DNA of 64,000 nt. Origin: an uncultured Roseburia sp. (GTDB lineage Bacteria; Bacillota_A; Clostridia; Lachnospirales; Lachnospiraceae). Made by a program: the position numbers and the translations under genes. The notes below the pieces were generated by a model. It saw only the letters and a list, made by a program, of their open reading frames with translations, did not search any database and had not been told where the DNA came from. The stretch lies in the NCBI GenBank assembly GCA_900753715.1, contig CAAEAE010000130.1:1-64000 (forward strand). Reading direction: 5' to 3'. Below, piece after piece: positions 38,273 through 47,873 of this stretch; position 1 is the first letter of the stretch; every line of letters starts with the position of its first letter.

Positions 38273-40600
38273 TTATTTTTTAATCTTAATCAACTGGGCA
38301 TTGACCGATTCCGGAAATCCCTCCGGCATCGAGCTGCCCGCCATGGCAAATAAGGTTTCTAACGTGGAGTTCTTCATCATGTTATACATGCCCTCGTCTT
38401 TTTCAAACTTCATGCCAGTGGAAAGATGGATTGCCTCCTGTAAAAGAGAGAAAGCTTCCTCGTTCTGCGCGATGTCGGCAATCGTGTCCCGGATGTTATA
38501 GCGGTCAGCAGGAAATTCCATCGGAGCAGTCAAATCCAGGTTCCCGGCAAGCTTGAACCAGTTTGCAACGCCCTCGGCGCGCTCGTTTACTTCCGGCAGC
38601 GTGTAGATTTCCGGCTCTTTTTCCACTTTTTCCAGAGAAATGCAGTCTTTGATGGTATCCGGCTTCGTCTGTGTTCCGGCAAGCGCCGTAACGGTGTTAA
38701 AACCGTCCTCCAGGGCGACAGAGAAGACTGCAATGTGGTCTGAAACCGCACAGACGCCCACGAGTTTTCGATTTACAAACAGGGAGACATAAGGCTCGTT
38801 GGTGTAAACCTTTATCTGCGTCTGTTCCCCGGCGCGCTTTGCATAGCGGCGTCCGGTGATGTGCACCATCGGCTTGTCACTCCAGTAAGCCTGGTAAATA
38901 TAGAAGCTGTCCTTACGGATTTTCCGGTCCATTGTGACAAGTCCTTTGTTGTTGCGTCCGGCAACGCCGCCCTCATTTCTGGCAGCACAGCCAAAATCAA
39001 ACATATTCCAGACATGGGTCGACCAAAGCCACGGGCGTTCCGTTAAAATTTTTGCCATATGCTCATGGTACATCGCCTGATATTCCTCCGAATAATCCTT
39101 GCAGGCAGGATTTGCACCGTGATAGGTGAGAATACCTTCGCAGCCGTACTCGGAAAGCCCCAGACAGATATCGGGATGTTTGGCGTGATACTCGTCAAGC
39201 CATGATTCATTGTCAGAGTATTTGCCGCCGTACCAGCCGAAGTAGTGATTATAACTCTCGACATCTGTAATGCCGTGCATCGGACCGTCGACAGGCGTCA
39301 TGGATACATGTGCAATCGTGGTGAGACGGGTCGGGTCTAACTCTTTGGCGAGTGCATTTAAGGCAACGTGATTTTTCACAAGCTGCTCGGAGATACCGCC
39401 AATCAGAATTTCGTTGGAAATCCCCCAGAAGCAGATGGAGCTGTGGTTAAAATTCTGGAAAATCAGCTCTTTTAACTGGTGTACGCAGTTTTCGTGAGCG
39501 GCAGGGTCTTCACTCATTGCCGTGATAAACGGAATTTCTGCCCAGACCACAAATCCAAGCGCATCGCAGGCATCATAGAAAACATCGGCGTGCTGGTAAT
39601 GTGCGAGGCGGATGGAGTTTGCGCCAAGCTCCTTGATGATGCGGGCGTCCTCGTAGTGCTCCTCTGCGGTTAAGGCATTTCCGTGGTAGAGCAAGTCCTG
39701 ATGACGGCTGACACCGCGGAGGGGTGTGGGAACACCGTTTAAGAGGAATCCCATCTGCGGGTCACAGGAGAAGGTGCGGACACCATGGCGTGTGGAGATT
39801 TCATCACAGACCTCATTGCGGCGCAGAAGCGTCGCCTTCACCGTGTAGAGATAAGGATGCGCAGTGTTCCAGAGTTTCACATCCGGAAGATAGAGCGTGA
39901 TTTTGGTGTCGGAAGCAGGACAGACGCCGGATGCAACCTCATGGGAGGATGGCGTAAGTTCCGGTGCTCCTCCTTTCATAACAGTTTCAATATAATCAAC
40001 GGCGTCTGTAATAGAATAAAGCACGGTGTAATCTTCACTGGTATTGACCAGATAGGTTTCAATCGTGACAAGGGCGCCTCCGTCTGCAACCGGCTTCGAG
40101 GTCACCTTGATGCCGGAGGCACCGTAGTAATCTAACGTAAAGTGTGTGTCCGGCACACTGATGAGGTTGACGCCGCGGTAGAGACCGCCGTAAAAGGTAA
40201 AATCCGCCGCCTGCGGGTAAACATTGCTTTTTTCCTCATTGGAGCACTCAATGACTAAAAGATTATCATCCGTATCCTTTAAGGTTTCGGTCAGGTCAAC
40301 CCGGAATGCAGAGTAGCCGCCCTCGTGGGTGGTCAGCTTTTTCCCATTTAAATAGACGGATGCCTGCTGTCCTGCCGCCGGAATGTCAAGATATGTTTTT
40401 CCGCCGGAGAGAGGCTGGTGAAGGGGCGCAAGCTTATGGCTGTAGCACGCCGTCGTGCGCAGATAGGAGCCGTTGCCGTCGTGCCCGTCAATCGCGTTCC
40501 AGGTGTGGGGCAGAGTGACAGTTTCGGTCTGTTTGGAATGGGAGCCATAGGCTCCGATGGAAAAATTCCAGTTATCGTTGATAGGAATGATTTTTCGCAT
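38273..40600 (-). CDS. Glycoside hydrolase family 2 (beta-galactosidase-like)
   Basis: 775 residues from the ATG at 40600, with GAGG upstream; a longer frame to 40699 has no support. There is no signal peptide, so the enzyme is cytoplasmic. The GH2 order is visible: N-terminal jelly roll (SYLRTTACYSHKL), immunoglobulin-like domain, then a TIM barrel with acid/base Glu in FWGISNEI and nucleophile Glu in LSEYGCEG. WNMFDFGCAARNEGGVAGRNNKGLV resembles short beta-galactosidases (core WNMFDFG...GRNNKGLV). C-terminal sandwich modules follow. Galactosidase versus glucuronidase cannot be settled from sequence alone, but the former is favoured. Of the 310-nt gap up to 40910, 40601-40772 shows no clear promoter for this gene. 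Confidence 0.85.
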   Translation of the reverse strand: MRKIIPINDNWNFSIGAYGSHSKQTETVTLPHTWNAIDGHDGNGSYLRTTACYSHKLAPLHQPLSGGKTYLDIPAAGQQASVYLNGKKLTTHEGGYSAFRVDLTETLKDTDDNLLVIECSNEEKSNVYPQAADFTFYGGLYRGVNLISVPDTHFTLDYYGASGIKVTSKPVADGGALVTIETYLVNTSEDYTVLYSITDAVDYIETVMKGGAPELTPSSHEVASGVCPASDTKITLYLPDVKLWNTAHPYLYTVKATLLRRNEVCDEISTRHGVRTFSCDPQMGFLLNGVPTPLRGVSRHQDLLYHGNALTAEEHYEDARIIKELGANSIRLAHYQHADVFYDACDALGFVVWAEIPFITAMSEDPAAHENCVHQLKELIFQNFNHSSICFWGISNEILIGGISEQLVKNHVALNALAKELDPTRLTTIAHVSMTPVDGPMHGITDVESYNHYFGWYGGKYSDNESWLDEYHAKHPDICLGLSEYGCEGILTYHGANPACKDYSEEYQAMYHEHMAKILTERPWLWSTHVWNMFDFGCAARNEGGVAGRNNKGLVTMDRKIRKDSFYIYQAYWSDKPMVHITGRRYAKRAGEQTQIKVYTNEPYVSLFVNRKLVGVCAVSDHIAVFSVALEDGFNTVTALAGTQTKPDTIKDCISLEKVEKEPEIYTLPEVNERAEGVANWFKLAGNLDLTAPMEFPADRYNIRDTIADIAQNEEAFSLLQEAIHLSTGMKFEKDEGMYNMMKNSTLETLFAMAGSSMPEGFPESVNAQLIKIKK

Positions 40601-40772
40601 AAAATACCTCTTTTTTGCTTTTTCTTTCAGCTTCTCGTTTATGATTGCTATTTTACGCGTGCAATGGGGCAAAGTCCATGCCTTATAAAAATTTAACAAT
40701 TGCCGCGCTTTTATATATTTTTGCGAAAAAACAGTGGAATCATACCTGTTTTAAAAAGAAGCAAAAAAGATA

Positions 40773-40800
40773 TTGACATTTTCCCAGGAAGTGGTATAGT
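40773..40800 (+). promoter_or_regulatory. Sigma-A promoter for the metal-transport gene pair
   Basis: TTGACA, a 16-nt spacer and TATAGT, directly upstream of the inverted repeat at 40804-40835. Confidence 0.7.
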
Positions 40801-40803
40801 TTA

Positions 40804-40835
40804 ATTAACATTTGAACAAATGAACAGATGTTAAT
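40804..40835. promoter_or_regulatory. ArsR/SmtB-like operator (inverted repeat)
   Basis: ATTAACATTTG and CAGATGTTAAT are 11-nt arms matching at 10 of 11 positions, 10 nt apart, with TGAAC-type text between. It covers the expected transcription start. The AT-rich form fits ArsR/SmtB/CzrA metal-sensing repressors; the regulator gene is not in the window. Confidence 0.6.
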
Positions 40836-40910
40836 ATGAAAAGGACAACAGGCAGCATGATTCATAGACAGACTGCCTGTCATAAATTAAAAAGAAAAGG
40901 AGAACATACT

Positions 40911-41129
40911 ATGAAAAAGACTTACAAAATCGAGGTTGACTGTGCAAACTGTGCAAACAAAATGGAGGAAGCTGCAAAGAACACCGCAGGAGTTGCAGAT
41001 GCAAGCGTAAACTTCATGACCTTAAAAATGAGCGTTGAATTTGCAGAGGGTGCAGAACCGAAGGCTGTTATGGAAGATGTTTTAAAAGCATGCCGTAAGG
41101 TTGAGCCGGACTGCGAAATCTTTTTCTAA
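40911..41129 (+). CDS. HMA-domain metal-binding chaperone
   Basis: 72 residues, one ferredoxin-like heavy-metal-associated domain. The Cys11-x2-Cys14 pair in DCANCANKM binds the ion. In related systems such proteins hand metal to a P-type ATPase; here the ATPase gene follows after 25 nt and lacks its own HMA domain. AAAAGGAG precedes the ATG. Confidence 0.85.
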   Translation: MKKTYKIEVDCANCANKMEEAAKNTAGVADASVNFMTLKMSVEFAEGAEPKAVMEDVLKACRKVEPDCEIFF

Positions 41130-41154
41130 ATCTGAATAAAAAGGAGGCGTGCGT

Positions 41155-43035
41155 ATGACACGGAAACAGAAAAAAGTCCTGATCCGTATAATACTTGCTG
41201 CGGCACTGATCCTTGCATATAAAGGAATCTTTCATTTCTTCCCACTGAACGGGTATGTGGAACTGGCACTTTATATGATTCCGTATCTGATTATCGGCTA
41301 TGACATTTTACAGAAAGCGGGGAAAGGCATCTTAAACCGCCAGGTATTTGACGAGAATTTCCTGATGGCAGTCGCAACCGTCGGCGCAATTGTGCTCGGT
41401 GAGTACGTTGAGGGTGTTGCGGTTATGCTATTTTACCAGATTGGCGAGCTGTTTCAGAGCTATGCGGTTGGAAAAAGCCGTAAGAACATCAGCGAGCTGA
41501 TGGATATCCGTCCTGATTATGCAAATATCGAGGTGGACGGCGAACTGACCGAGGTAGATCCGGATGAGGTTGAGGTTGGTTCTGTGATTGTTGTAAAACC
41601 GGGAGAAAAGGTTCCGATTGACGGTGTGATTGTCGAGGGACATTCCTCTTTGAACACGAGTGCACTGACCGGAGAGAGTCTTCCGAGGGAAGTGGCAGAG
41701 GGCGGGGAGGTCATCAGCGGAAGCATCAATATGACCGGACTGCTGCGAATCCAGACGACCAGGGAATTTGGGGAATCTACGGTTTCCAAAATTCTTGACC
41801 TGGTGGAGAATGCCAGCTCAAAGAAATCCCGCTCCGAGAATTTTATCACGAAATTTGCCAAGTATTATACCCCGGCGGTATGTTATGGTGCATTAGCACT
41901 TGCAATCCTTCCGCCACTTGTGAGGATGTTGTTCCTCTCCATGTCGCCGGATTGGGCAGACTGGATTATGAGAGCGCTGACATTCCTTGTTATCAGCTGC
42001 CCGTGTGCACTTGTCATCAGTATTCCGCTTAGCTTCTTTGCCGGAATCGGCGGTGCGAGCGATGCAGGGATTCTGATTAAAGGCTCGAACTACCTGGAAA
42101 CCTTAGCAAAAACGAAATATGTAGTATTCGATAAGACCGGAACCATGACACAGGGCGTGTTTGAGGTGACCGGTGTCCATCACAATGAAATGCCAAAGGA
42201 GAAATTGCTTGAGTATGCGGCACTTGCGGAGAGTTATTCTTCCCATCCAATCAGCCGCAGCTTACAGCGTGCCTACGGAAAAGAGATTGACAAGACACGT
42301 GTGACAGAGGTTGAGGAAATCAGCGGACACGGCATCACCGCAAAGGTGGACGGCGTACCGGTTGCAGCCGGAAATGATAAGCTGATGGAACGTCTCGGAA
42401 TTGCCTGCAATGACTGTCACTCTGTCGGAACCATCATCCATATGGCAGTAAACGGCACTTATGCCGGACATATAGTCATCTCGGATATCATCAAGCCGCA
42501 TGCAAAGGAAGCCATCAAGGCATTAAAGGCAGCAGGCGTGAAGAAAACCGTCATGCTGACAGGCGATGCCGACCGCGTGGCACAGAGCGTTGCCAAGGAG
42601 CTTGGCATCGATGAGGTGCACAGCGAGCTGCTTCCGGCAGATAAGGTTTCGATTGTGGAAAGCCTGTTAGACAAGAAGAGCGCGAAAGAAAAACTTGCCT
42701 TTGTCGGTGACGGTATCAACGATGCTCCGGTATTATCCCGTGCGGATATCGGAATTGCAATGGGCGCACTCGGTTCGGATGCAGCCATCGAGGCTGCGGA
42801 TATCGTGCTGATGGACGATGACCCGTTAAAGATTTCCAAGGCAATCCGCATTTCAAGAAAATGTCTGCGGATTGTATACGAGAATATCTACTTTGCAATT
42901 GGTATCAAGATCATCTGCCTCCTGCTTGGCGCACTTGGAGTTGCCAATATGTGGGCGGCCATCTTTGCAGACGTGGGCGTTATGGTGATTGCAGTATTAA
43001 ACGCAATCCGTGTTCTTGCAACAAAGAAACTCTAA
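41155..43035 (+). CDS. Zn2+/Cd2+/Pb2+-exporting P-type ATPase (P1B-2, ZntA/CadA-like)
   Basis: 626 residues, eight transmembrane helices, no N-terminal HMA domain. Motifs in order are TGES (actuator), SCPCALVIS with the metal-binding CPC in helix 6, DKTGTMT with the phosphorylated Asp, SSHPISRSL (nucleotide site), GDGINDAPVL, and an Asp in helix 8 (ADVGVMVIAVLNA). CPC together with the helix-8 Asp-x-Gly marks the divalent P1B-2 class and argues against Cu+. ATG 41155 follows AAGGAGG by 7 nt; the GTG at 41149 is too close. Regulated by the operator at 40804-40835 (inference). Confidence 0.93.
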   Translation: MTRKQKKVLIRIILAAALILAYKGIFHFFPLNGYVELALYMIPYLIIGYDILQKAGKGILNRQVFDENFLMAVATVGAIVLGEYVEGVAVMLFYQIGELFQSYAVGKSRKNISELMDIRPDYANIEVDGELTEVDPDEVEVGSVIVVKPGEKVPIDGVIVEGHSSLNTSALTGESLPREVAEGGEVISGSINMTGLLRIQTTREFGESTVSKILDLVENASSKKSRSENFITKFAKYYTPAVCYGALALAILPPLVRMLFLSMSPDWADWIMRALTFLVISCPCALVISIPLSFFAGIGGASDAGILIKGSNYLETLAKTKYVVFDKTGTMTQGVFEVTGVHHNEMPKEKLLEYAALAESYSSHPISRSLQRAYGKEIDKTRVTEVEEISGHGITAKVDGVPVAAGNDKLMERLGIACNDCHSVGTIIHMAVNGTYAGHIVISDIIKPHAKEAIKALKAAGVKKTVMLTGDADRVAQSVAKELGIDEVHSELLPADKVSIVESLLDKKSAKEKLAFVGDGINDAPVLSRADIGIAMGALGSDAAIEAADIVLMDDDPLKISKAIRISRKCLRIVYENIYFAIGIKIICLLLGALGVANMWAAIFADVGVMVIAVLNAIRVLATKKL

Positions 43036-43041
43036 AAAACT

Positions 43042-43071
43042 AGGATATCTGCCCTGGCAGATATCCTTTTT
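43042..43071 (+). terminator. Terminator of the metal-transport pair
   Basis: AGGATATCTGCC pairs exactly with GGCAGATATCCT around CT, followed by T5. Confidence 0.9.
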
Positions 43072-43073
43072 GG

Positions 43074-43102
43074 TTGCAAAAAACAGACCACTGTTATACA
43101 AT
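43074..43102 (+). promoter_or_regulatory. Sigma-A promoter for the chemoreceptor pair
   Basis: TTGCAA, a 17-nt spacer and TACAAT (TATACA overlaps with 15 nt). No sigma-28 motility promoter was recognised. Confidence 0.5.
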
Positions 43103-43148
43103 AAAGTGGTAACGAGGGGAAATTTACACGGGAAGAAAGGATTGCAAA

Positions 43149-45107
43149 ATGGGGTCAATTAAGAACAGAATCAGCATTTTTGTAGGAGCAAGCCTGTTAG
43201 CAGTTATTTTAATCTGCCAGTTTGTCAGCACATATACATTAAACAGAAATCTATCAGAAAGTATTTCAGATTACGTTGAGATGGAGGCGGATACCAAGGC
43301 GGATGTGGTCAATGCCTGGCTTAATAATCAGGCAGAGACGGTAAATCAGATGGCACAGGCGGCAATGGCTCTTGGGGCAAAGGATAAGACGAAGATACAG
43401 GAATATCTTGGAACGTGTCTGGCGCAGAATGAGAATGCCCTGATGTATTATATGTGCTATGAAGATGAGACAACCGCATATATGGCGGGTGGGGATACCC
43501 TGTCAATTAATGTAACAGAGCGTGACTGGTGGAAACAGGCGGTTGGACAGCAGACATTAATCTATACAGATCCATATCAGGATGCGGCAACCGGGCAGAT
43601 GGTGGTATCGATTGCGGCGCCACTTAAGGCAGATGGGTTACAGTGTGTACTGTTAGCGGATTTTAACCTTACGGTACTGGTAGACCTCATCAATAACATT
43701 GATTCCAACGAAAATATACACGGATTTCTTCTGGCAGGCGATGGAAGCGTAATCGTGCATGAAAATGAGGCATTTCTTCCGACGGAAAACGGAAGCACCA
43801 ACCTTGGAGAAGCGCTTGGAATTGATATATCGGCAGCCGGTCTGAACAAAATGAAAGAATATGACGGAAGTGACCGGTTTGTACATATATCTACAATTGA
43901 AGAAACAGGCTGGAAGCTTGGAATCACAGAAAATGTTTCGGTTGTGTCAGCGCGTCTTATGAAAAACGTACTGACGATTGCACTGCTTGGCCTGATATTG
44001 TTAGCAGCGTCTGTTCTTGCAACGGGACTTTTGATTGGAAAATGTCTAAAGCCTGTAAAATATATGAAGGACTTCATTGTTGACCGTATTATCGGACGTG
44101 AAAATGCCACCAGGCAGAAGGATGAGGTCAAAGAAATTCAGCATCTGATTGACACGATGCAGCAGAACTTCATTGGAACGATACGTCAGGCAAAGAGTAT
44201 AGCTGCGAATGTAGATGAAAAGCTGACGGGAACCAGTGAAAAAATCGGGGCAATCAATCAGAATATTACCGACATCAGTGCAAAGGTGGAGGAAACAGGA
44301 GAAAGTATTCAGACACAGGGAAATTCCATTTCCGGAATTAATACGACCTGTGGGGAGGTTGCAGAGTCTGTAGATGAACTTGCGCAACAGGCACAGAATA
44401 TCTCAGAGCGTGCCAGTGATATTATTGAGCGGGTCAACCGGATTGTGCCGGAAATTATTACAGATAAGAAAAATGCAGTACAGATTGCAACAGAGAGCAG
44501 AAAGAAACTGGAAGGCGCAATTGCACAGGCAGCAGTTATCAAGGAGATTACAACTGTAACGGCGGCAATCAAAGAAATTGCAGACCAGACGAACCTCTTA
44601 GCGTTAAATGCGAGCATTGAGGCAGCACGGGCGGGAGAGGCAGGAAAAGGTTTTGCAGTTGTAGCCGAAGAAATCAAAAAGTTAAGTGAAAGTACAAATG
44701 AGGAAATTGATAAGGTAAACGCACTTACAGGAAAAATTCTTGCAAGTGTAGATGTGCTGAGCGAGGAGAGCCGTGGAATTGTCGGATTTATAGATACAAA
44801 AGTAATGTCTGATTACGATAAGTTAGAGCATCTTGCAACCAGTTACCGGGATGACGCAGCCTACTATGAGTCGGTCAGCACAGAACTAGGAGCATCCAGT
44901 GAGGAATTGAGTGCAAGTATAGAGGATATTGTAAACTCACTCGGAGAGATTGCAGACGAACAGAACCAGCTCAATACAGCAATGGAAGTTATTACGGAAA
45001 ACCTCACAAAGATTACCGGTGCCAGCGATGACGTGGCAGAAGATACAAAACAGGTGTTAAAAGAGGTAATTGACCTGAACGAAACGGTAAAGAATTTTAA
45101 CATATAA
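43149..45107 (+). CDS. Methyl-accepting chemotaxis protein with extracellular Cache domain
   Basis: 652 residues. TM1 is about 10-32 and TM2 about 275-297. Between them is an extracellular dCache-like sensor of about 240 residues ([31 protein letters not shown]). A HAMP-like linker and coiled coil follow, then the signalling hairpin tip [20 protein letters not shown] and [14 protein letters not shown]. It senses an unknown small ligand and signals through CheA/CheW. No che or fli genes are in the window. It is followed after 8 nt by a second receptor. Confidence 0.92.
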   Translation: MGSIKNRISIFVGASLLAVILICQFVSTYTLNRNLSESISDYVEMEADTKADVVNAWLNNQAETVNQMAQAAMALGAKDKTKIQEYLGTCLAQNENALMYYMCYEDETTAYMAGGDTLSINVTERDWWKQAVGQQTLIYTDPYQDAATGQMVVSIAAPLKADGLQCVLLADFNLTVLVDLINNIDSNENIHGFLLAGDGSVIVHENEAFLPTENGSTNLGEALGIDISAAGLNKMKEYDGSDRFVHISTIEETGWKLGITENVSVVSARLMKNVLTIALLGLILLAASVLATGLLIGKCLKPVKYMKDFIVDRIIGRENATRQKDEVKEIQHLIDTMQQNFIGTIRQAKSIAANVDEKLTGTSEKIGAINQNITDISAKVEETGESIQTQGNSISGINTTCGEVAESVDELAQQAQNISERASDIIERVNRIVPEIITDKKNAVQIATESRKKLEGAIAQAAVIKEITTVTAAIKEIADQTNLLALNASIEAARAGEAGKGFAVVAEEIKKLSESTNEEIDKVNALTGKILASVDVLSEESRGIVGFIDTKVMSDYDKLEHLATSYRDDAAYYESVSTELGASSEELSASIEDIVNSLGEIADEQNQLNTAMEVITENLTKITGASDDVAEDTKQVLKEVIDLNETVKNFNI

Positions 45108-45115
45108 CGGAATAA

Positions 45116-46609
45116 ATGGATAAAAAGGGAACAAAAGAGATGGAAAAAGCAGTAAATCGACTGACACTGATTGTAATTGCAATTATTGATATGTTTTTCT
45201 TTGCAGGATATATCAGTGACTTTAAACAGGGAAATATTTCATTTGCATTTATGATGGCGGTAGAAGTTACCGTGTTTCTTACTCTGCTGGCATCCACTGT
45301 TGTGTTTTTTCATAAGCAGGACAGCGAAGTATTCAAATACGTATCATTGATTGGCTACATGGTGGTTTATACACTGGTTTTGTTCGGAGCACAGAACAAT
45401 TCTGTGTTTGCAGTTATATTTCCGATTGCACTCATTTACCTTCTTTACTACAATTATAAATTGATATTAGGGGCAGTGATTGGATTCAGCGTGATTAATA
45501 TTGCAGACATTGTGTATTATGCGGGAGTATTAAAACATATGCCGGACGGAGGCGCAGTCAACAGCACATCGGTTTTACTGCAGGCAGCGTGTGTGGAAGT
45601 GTTTTTGATTGTTTTAGCACAGACGACAAAGCTTTCCAATGATAATAATGCCAGAAAGATAGCAAGTCTCAATGAGGAGAAGGAGAAGAGCGCGCAGCTT
45701 TTGAAGGATGTTCTGGTAGTTGTTGAAAATGTAAAAAACAATTCTGCCGAGGCGGAGGATTATATCAAAGACCTTGGGAAAGATGTAGAACGGACAGCGG
45801 CAACGCTTGGGGATATCTCAGAGGGAAACAATAATAATGCCAGAAATATCGAGCAGCAGACGATGATGACCGGAAGTATTCAGGAGATTATCGTGGGAAC
45901 AAAAAAGATGGCGGACGAAATGCTGACGCTTGCAAGGGAGTCCGGTGAGGCAGTTGATGGCGGCAGGGACTCCATGGGCGAGCTTTTAACGCAGTCCGGG
46001 GAAACAAAAGCGGAAAATGAAGAGGTAGTGGCGGCAGTTACCAGACTGATTGAGAATGCCAAAGCAGTGGAAAACATTACTGAGCAGATTTTTTCTATTT
46101 CAGGTCAGACGAATCTTCTTGCATTAAATGCTTCGATTGAAAGTGCACGTGCCGGGGAAGCAGGACGCGGATTTGCGGTTGTTGCGGATGAAATCCGGGC
46201 GTTAGCAGATCAGACGCGCAAGCTCACCGAAGAAATTCAGAGCGTGGTAGGCGATTTGCAGCACAATGCCGACACCGCAAAAAATACGGTCGATAACGTA
46301 ATGGCAACTGCCGGAACGGAGCATGAACTGATTAATCATGCAAATGAACAGTTTTCCGGTATTGGAAGCCGCATGACGAGGTTGAATGAGACGGTGGAGG
46401 AAACCTACCGCAAGATAGAAGAAATTTTACAGTCGAACAATACCATTGTTGAAAGTATTCATCAGATTTCCGCGGTCAGCCAGGAGGTTGCAGCAAGTAC
46501 GCAGCAGGTTGTGGAATTAGGAGAAGACACCAGACAAAAAGCGGTCAATGCGCAGAAGCTGATGGAGGATTTGAACAATACGGTAAAAATTGCAGACAAA
46601 TATCTGTAA
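45116..46609 (+). CDS. Methyl-accepting chemotaxis protein without an extracellular sensor domain
   Basis: 497 residues. The N-terminal 175 residues form about six closely spaced membrane helices with no large extracellular loop, so sensing would occur inside the membrane or cytoplasm. A coiled coil and the signalling tip [21 protein letters not shown] with [16 protein letters not shown] follow. Start is uncertain: ATG 45116 has a poor ribosome site, and ATG 45140 (MEKAVNRL) is an alternative. It is in one unit with the Cache receptor upstream. Confidence 0.88.
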   Translation: MDKKGTKEMEKAVNRLTLIVIAIIDMFFFAGYISDFKQGNISFAFMMAVEVTVFLTLLASTVVFFHKQDSEVFKYVSLIGYMVVYTLVLFGAQNNSVFAVIFPIALIYLLYYNYKLILGAVIGFSVINIADIVYYAGVLKHMPDGGAVNSTSVLLQAACVEVFLIVLAQTTKLSNDNNARKIASLNEEKEKSAQLLKDVLVVVENVKNNSAEAEDYIKDLGKDVERTAATLGDISEGNNNNARNIEQQTMMTGSIQEIIVGTKKMADEMLTLARESGEAVDGGRDSMGELLTQSGETKAENEEVVAAVTRLIENAKAVENITEQIFSISGQTNLLALNASIESARAGEAGRGFAVVADEIRALADQTRKLTEEIQSVVGDLQHNADTAKNTVDNVMATAGTEHELINHANEQFSGIGSRMTRLNETVEETYRKIEEILQSNNTIVESIHQISAVSQEVAASTQQVVELGEDTRQKAVNAQKLMEDLNNTVKIADKYL

Positions 46610-46626
46610 GTCCGGTCTGAAAAAGG

Positions 46627-46655
46627 TTGCATTTCATAAAAGAGAGTGCTATAAT
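46627..46655 (+). promoter_or_regulatory. Sigma-A promoter for the aldolase-family gene
   Basis: TTGCAT, a 17-nt spacer and TATAAT, 65 nt before the start codon. Confidence 0.7.
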
Positions 46656-46720
46656 AAGTAAGCAATTTAGCACTTTAAAGCGTTGGTGCAGAAAAGAAAG
46701 ATAGGAGATATACGGAAACA

Positions 46721-47695
46721 ATGAAAGAAATCGCAAGCTTGATGGAATACCGTTCTGGTGTAAAAGTAGTAGATGCAACCCTGCGTGACGGGGGACTGGT
46801 AAATGATTTTTATTTTACAGATGAATTTGTAAAGGACTTATACCAGACAAACGTCAAAGCGGGTGTCGATTATATGGAGTTCGGCTATAAAGCGGATAAG
46901 GAAATTTTTGACGAGAAGCAGTTTGGCAAATGGAAGTTCTGTAAGGATGAGGATATCCGTGCAATTGTGGGTGACAACAACACGGATTTAAAGATTGCAG
47001 TCATGGCTGATGTGGGACGCTGCAATTATAAAGAAGATATTCATGACAAGGCAGAAAGCCCGATTGATTTGATTCGTGTAGCAACTTACCTCAATACAAT
47101 TCCAGCAGCGGCAGATATGATCGAAGATGCAGTCAACAAAGGCTATCAGGCGACCTGCAACATTATGGCAATCTCCAATGCACAGGAGTCTGATTTAAAG
47201 GTGGCGCTTGACATTCTCGGAAAGACACCGGTGGAGGTGTTCTACATTGTGGACAGCTTCGGGGCACTTTACCCGGAACAGATTGCACGTATTGCAGATA
47301 TCTATATGGAAGCTGCGACCAAGTATGGCAAAAAGATAGGAATCCACGCACATAACAATCAGCAGCTTGCATTTGCGAACACGATTGAGGCAGTGGGAGA
47401 TGGTGTGGACTGGCTGGACGCAACCTATGCTTCGATGGGACGCGGGGCAGGAAACTGTGCAATGGAGCTTTTGTTAGGTTTTCTGCGCAATCCGAAGTAT
47501 GATGTATACCCGGCAATCCGCTTTATCGAGAAGCATATGACGAAGTTAAAGGAAGACGGCGTTGTCTGGGGCTATGATTTACAGTACCTGATGACCGGTC
47601 TTTTGAACCAGCATCCGAGAACCGCAATCCAGTTTACCAAGGAGAAACGAAACGACTATTCCGCATTTTACAGGGAAGTCGTGGCTCAGGATTAA
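46721..47695 (+). CDS. HMGL-like / 4-hydroxy-2-oxovalerate aldolase-type protein
   Basis: 324 residues, DRE-TIM metallolyase fold. DATLRDGGLVNDF carries the signature metal-binding Asp (D-x-T-x-R-D), VDSFGALYP is the barrel strand, and IHAHNNQQLAFANT supplies the two His metal ligands. YASMGRGAGNCAMELLL closes the barrel. Members cleave or condense 2-oxo acids, but the reaction here is unknown and no aldehyde dehydrogenase partner is next to it. Single gene with its own promoter and terminator. Confidence 0.85.
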   Translation: MKEIASLMEYRSGVKVVDATLRDGGLVNDFYFTDEFVKDLYQTNVKAGVDYMEFGYKADKEIFDEKQFGKWKFCKDEDIRAIVGDNNTDLKIAVMADVGRCNYKEDIHDKAESPIDLIRVATYLNTIPAAADMIEDAVNKGYQATCNIMAISNAQESDLKVALDILGKTPVEVFYIVDSFGALYPEQIARIADIYMEAATKYGKKIGIHAHNNQQLAFANTIEAVGDGVDWLDATYASMGRGAGNCAMELLLGFLRNPKYDVYPAIRFIEKHMTKLKEDGVVWGYDLQYLMTGLLNQHPRTAIQFTKEKRNDYSAFYREVVAQD

Positions 47696-47714
47696 AAGCA
47701 GATAGGAAAAAAGC

Positions 47715-47765
47715 AAATAGAGCAGTGATTTTGTAAAAAATGCACAAAATCACTGCTCTATTTTT
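47715..47765 (+). terminator. Terminator after the aldolase-family gene
   Basis: A perfect 20-bp stem (arms 47715-47734 and 47744-47763, core GAGCAGTGATTTTG) with a 9-nt loop, followed by a T-run. Confidence 0.9.
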
Positions 47766-47857
47766 GTGACTGAAAATGACGGATTGTGATTGACTATGAC
47801 GGAAAGTGAAGCTATAATACAGACATAAGGTGAACGGAATTGAATGAAGTTGACCGA
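47765..47857. repeat. Four TGA(A)CGGA-type repeats around the fru promoter (probable FruR operators)
   Basis: TGACGGA at 47777 and 47797, TGAACGGA at 47831 and TGACCGA at 47851. The two pairs are each spaced 20 bp, flanking the promoter's -35/-10. The first pair is part of a 19-nt direct repeat (47765-47783 and 47785-47803, 16 of 19 identical). Confidence 0.6.
47790..47818 (+). promoter_or_regulatory. Sigma-A promoter of the fru-pts operon
   Basis: TTGACT, a 17-nt spacer and TATAAT. Operator-like repeats lie on both sides. Confidence 0.8.
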
Positions 47858-47873
47858 AAATGGAGGAATAGAT

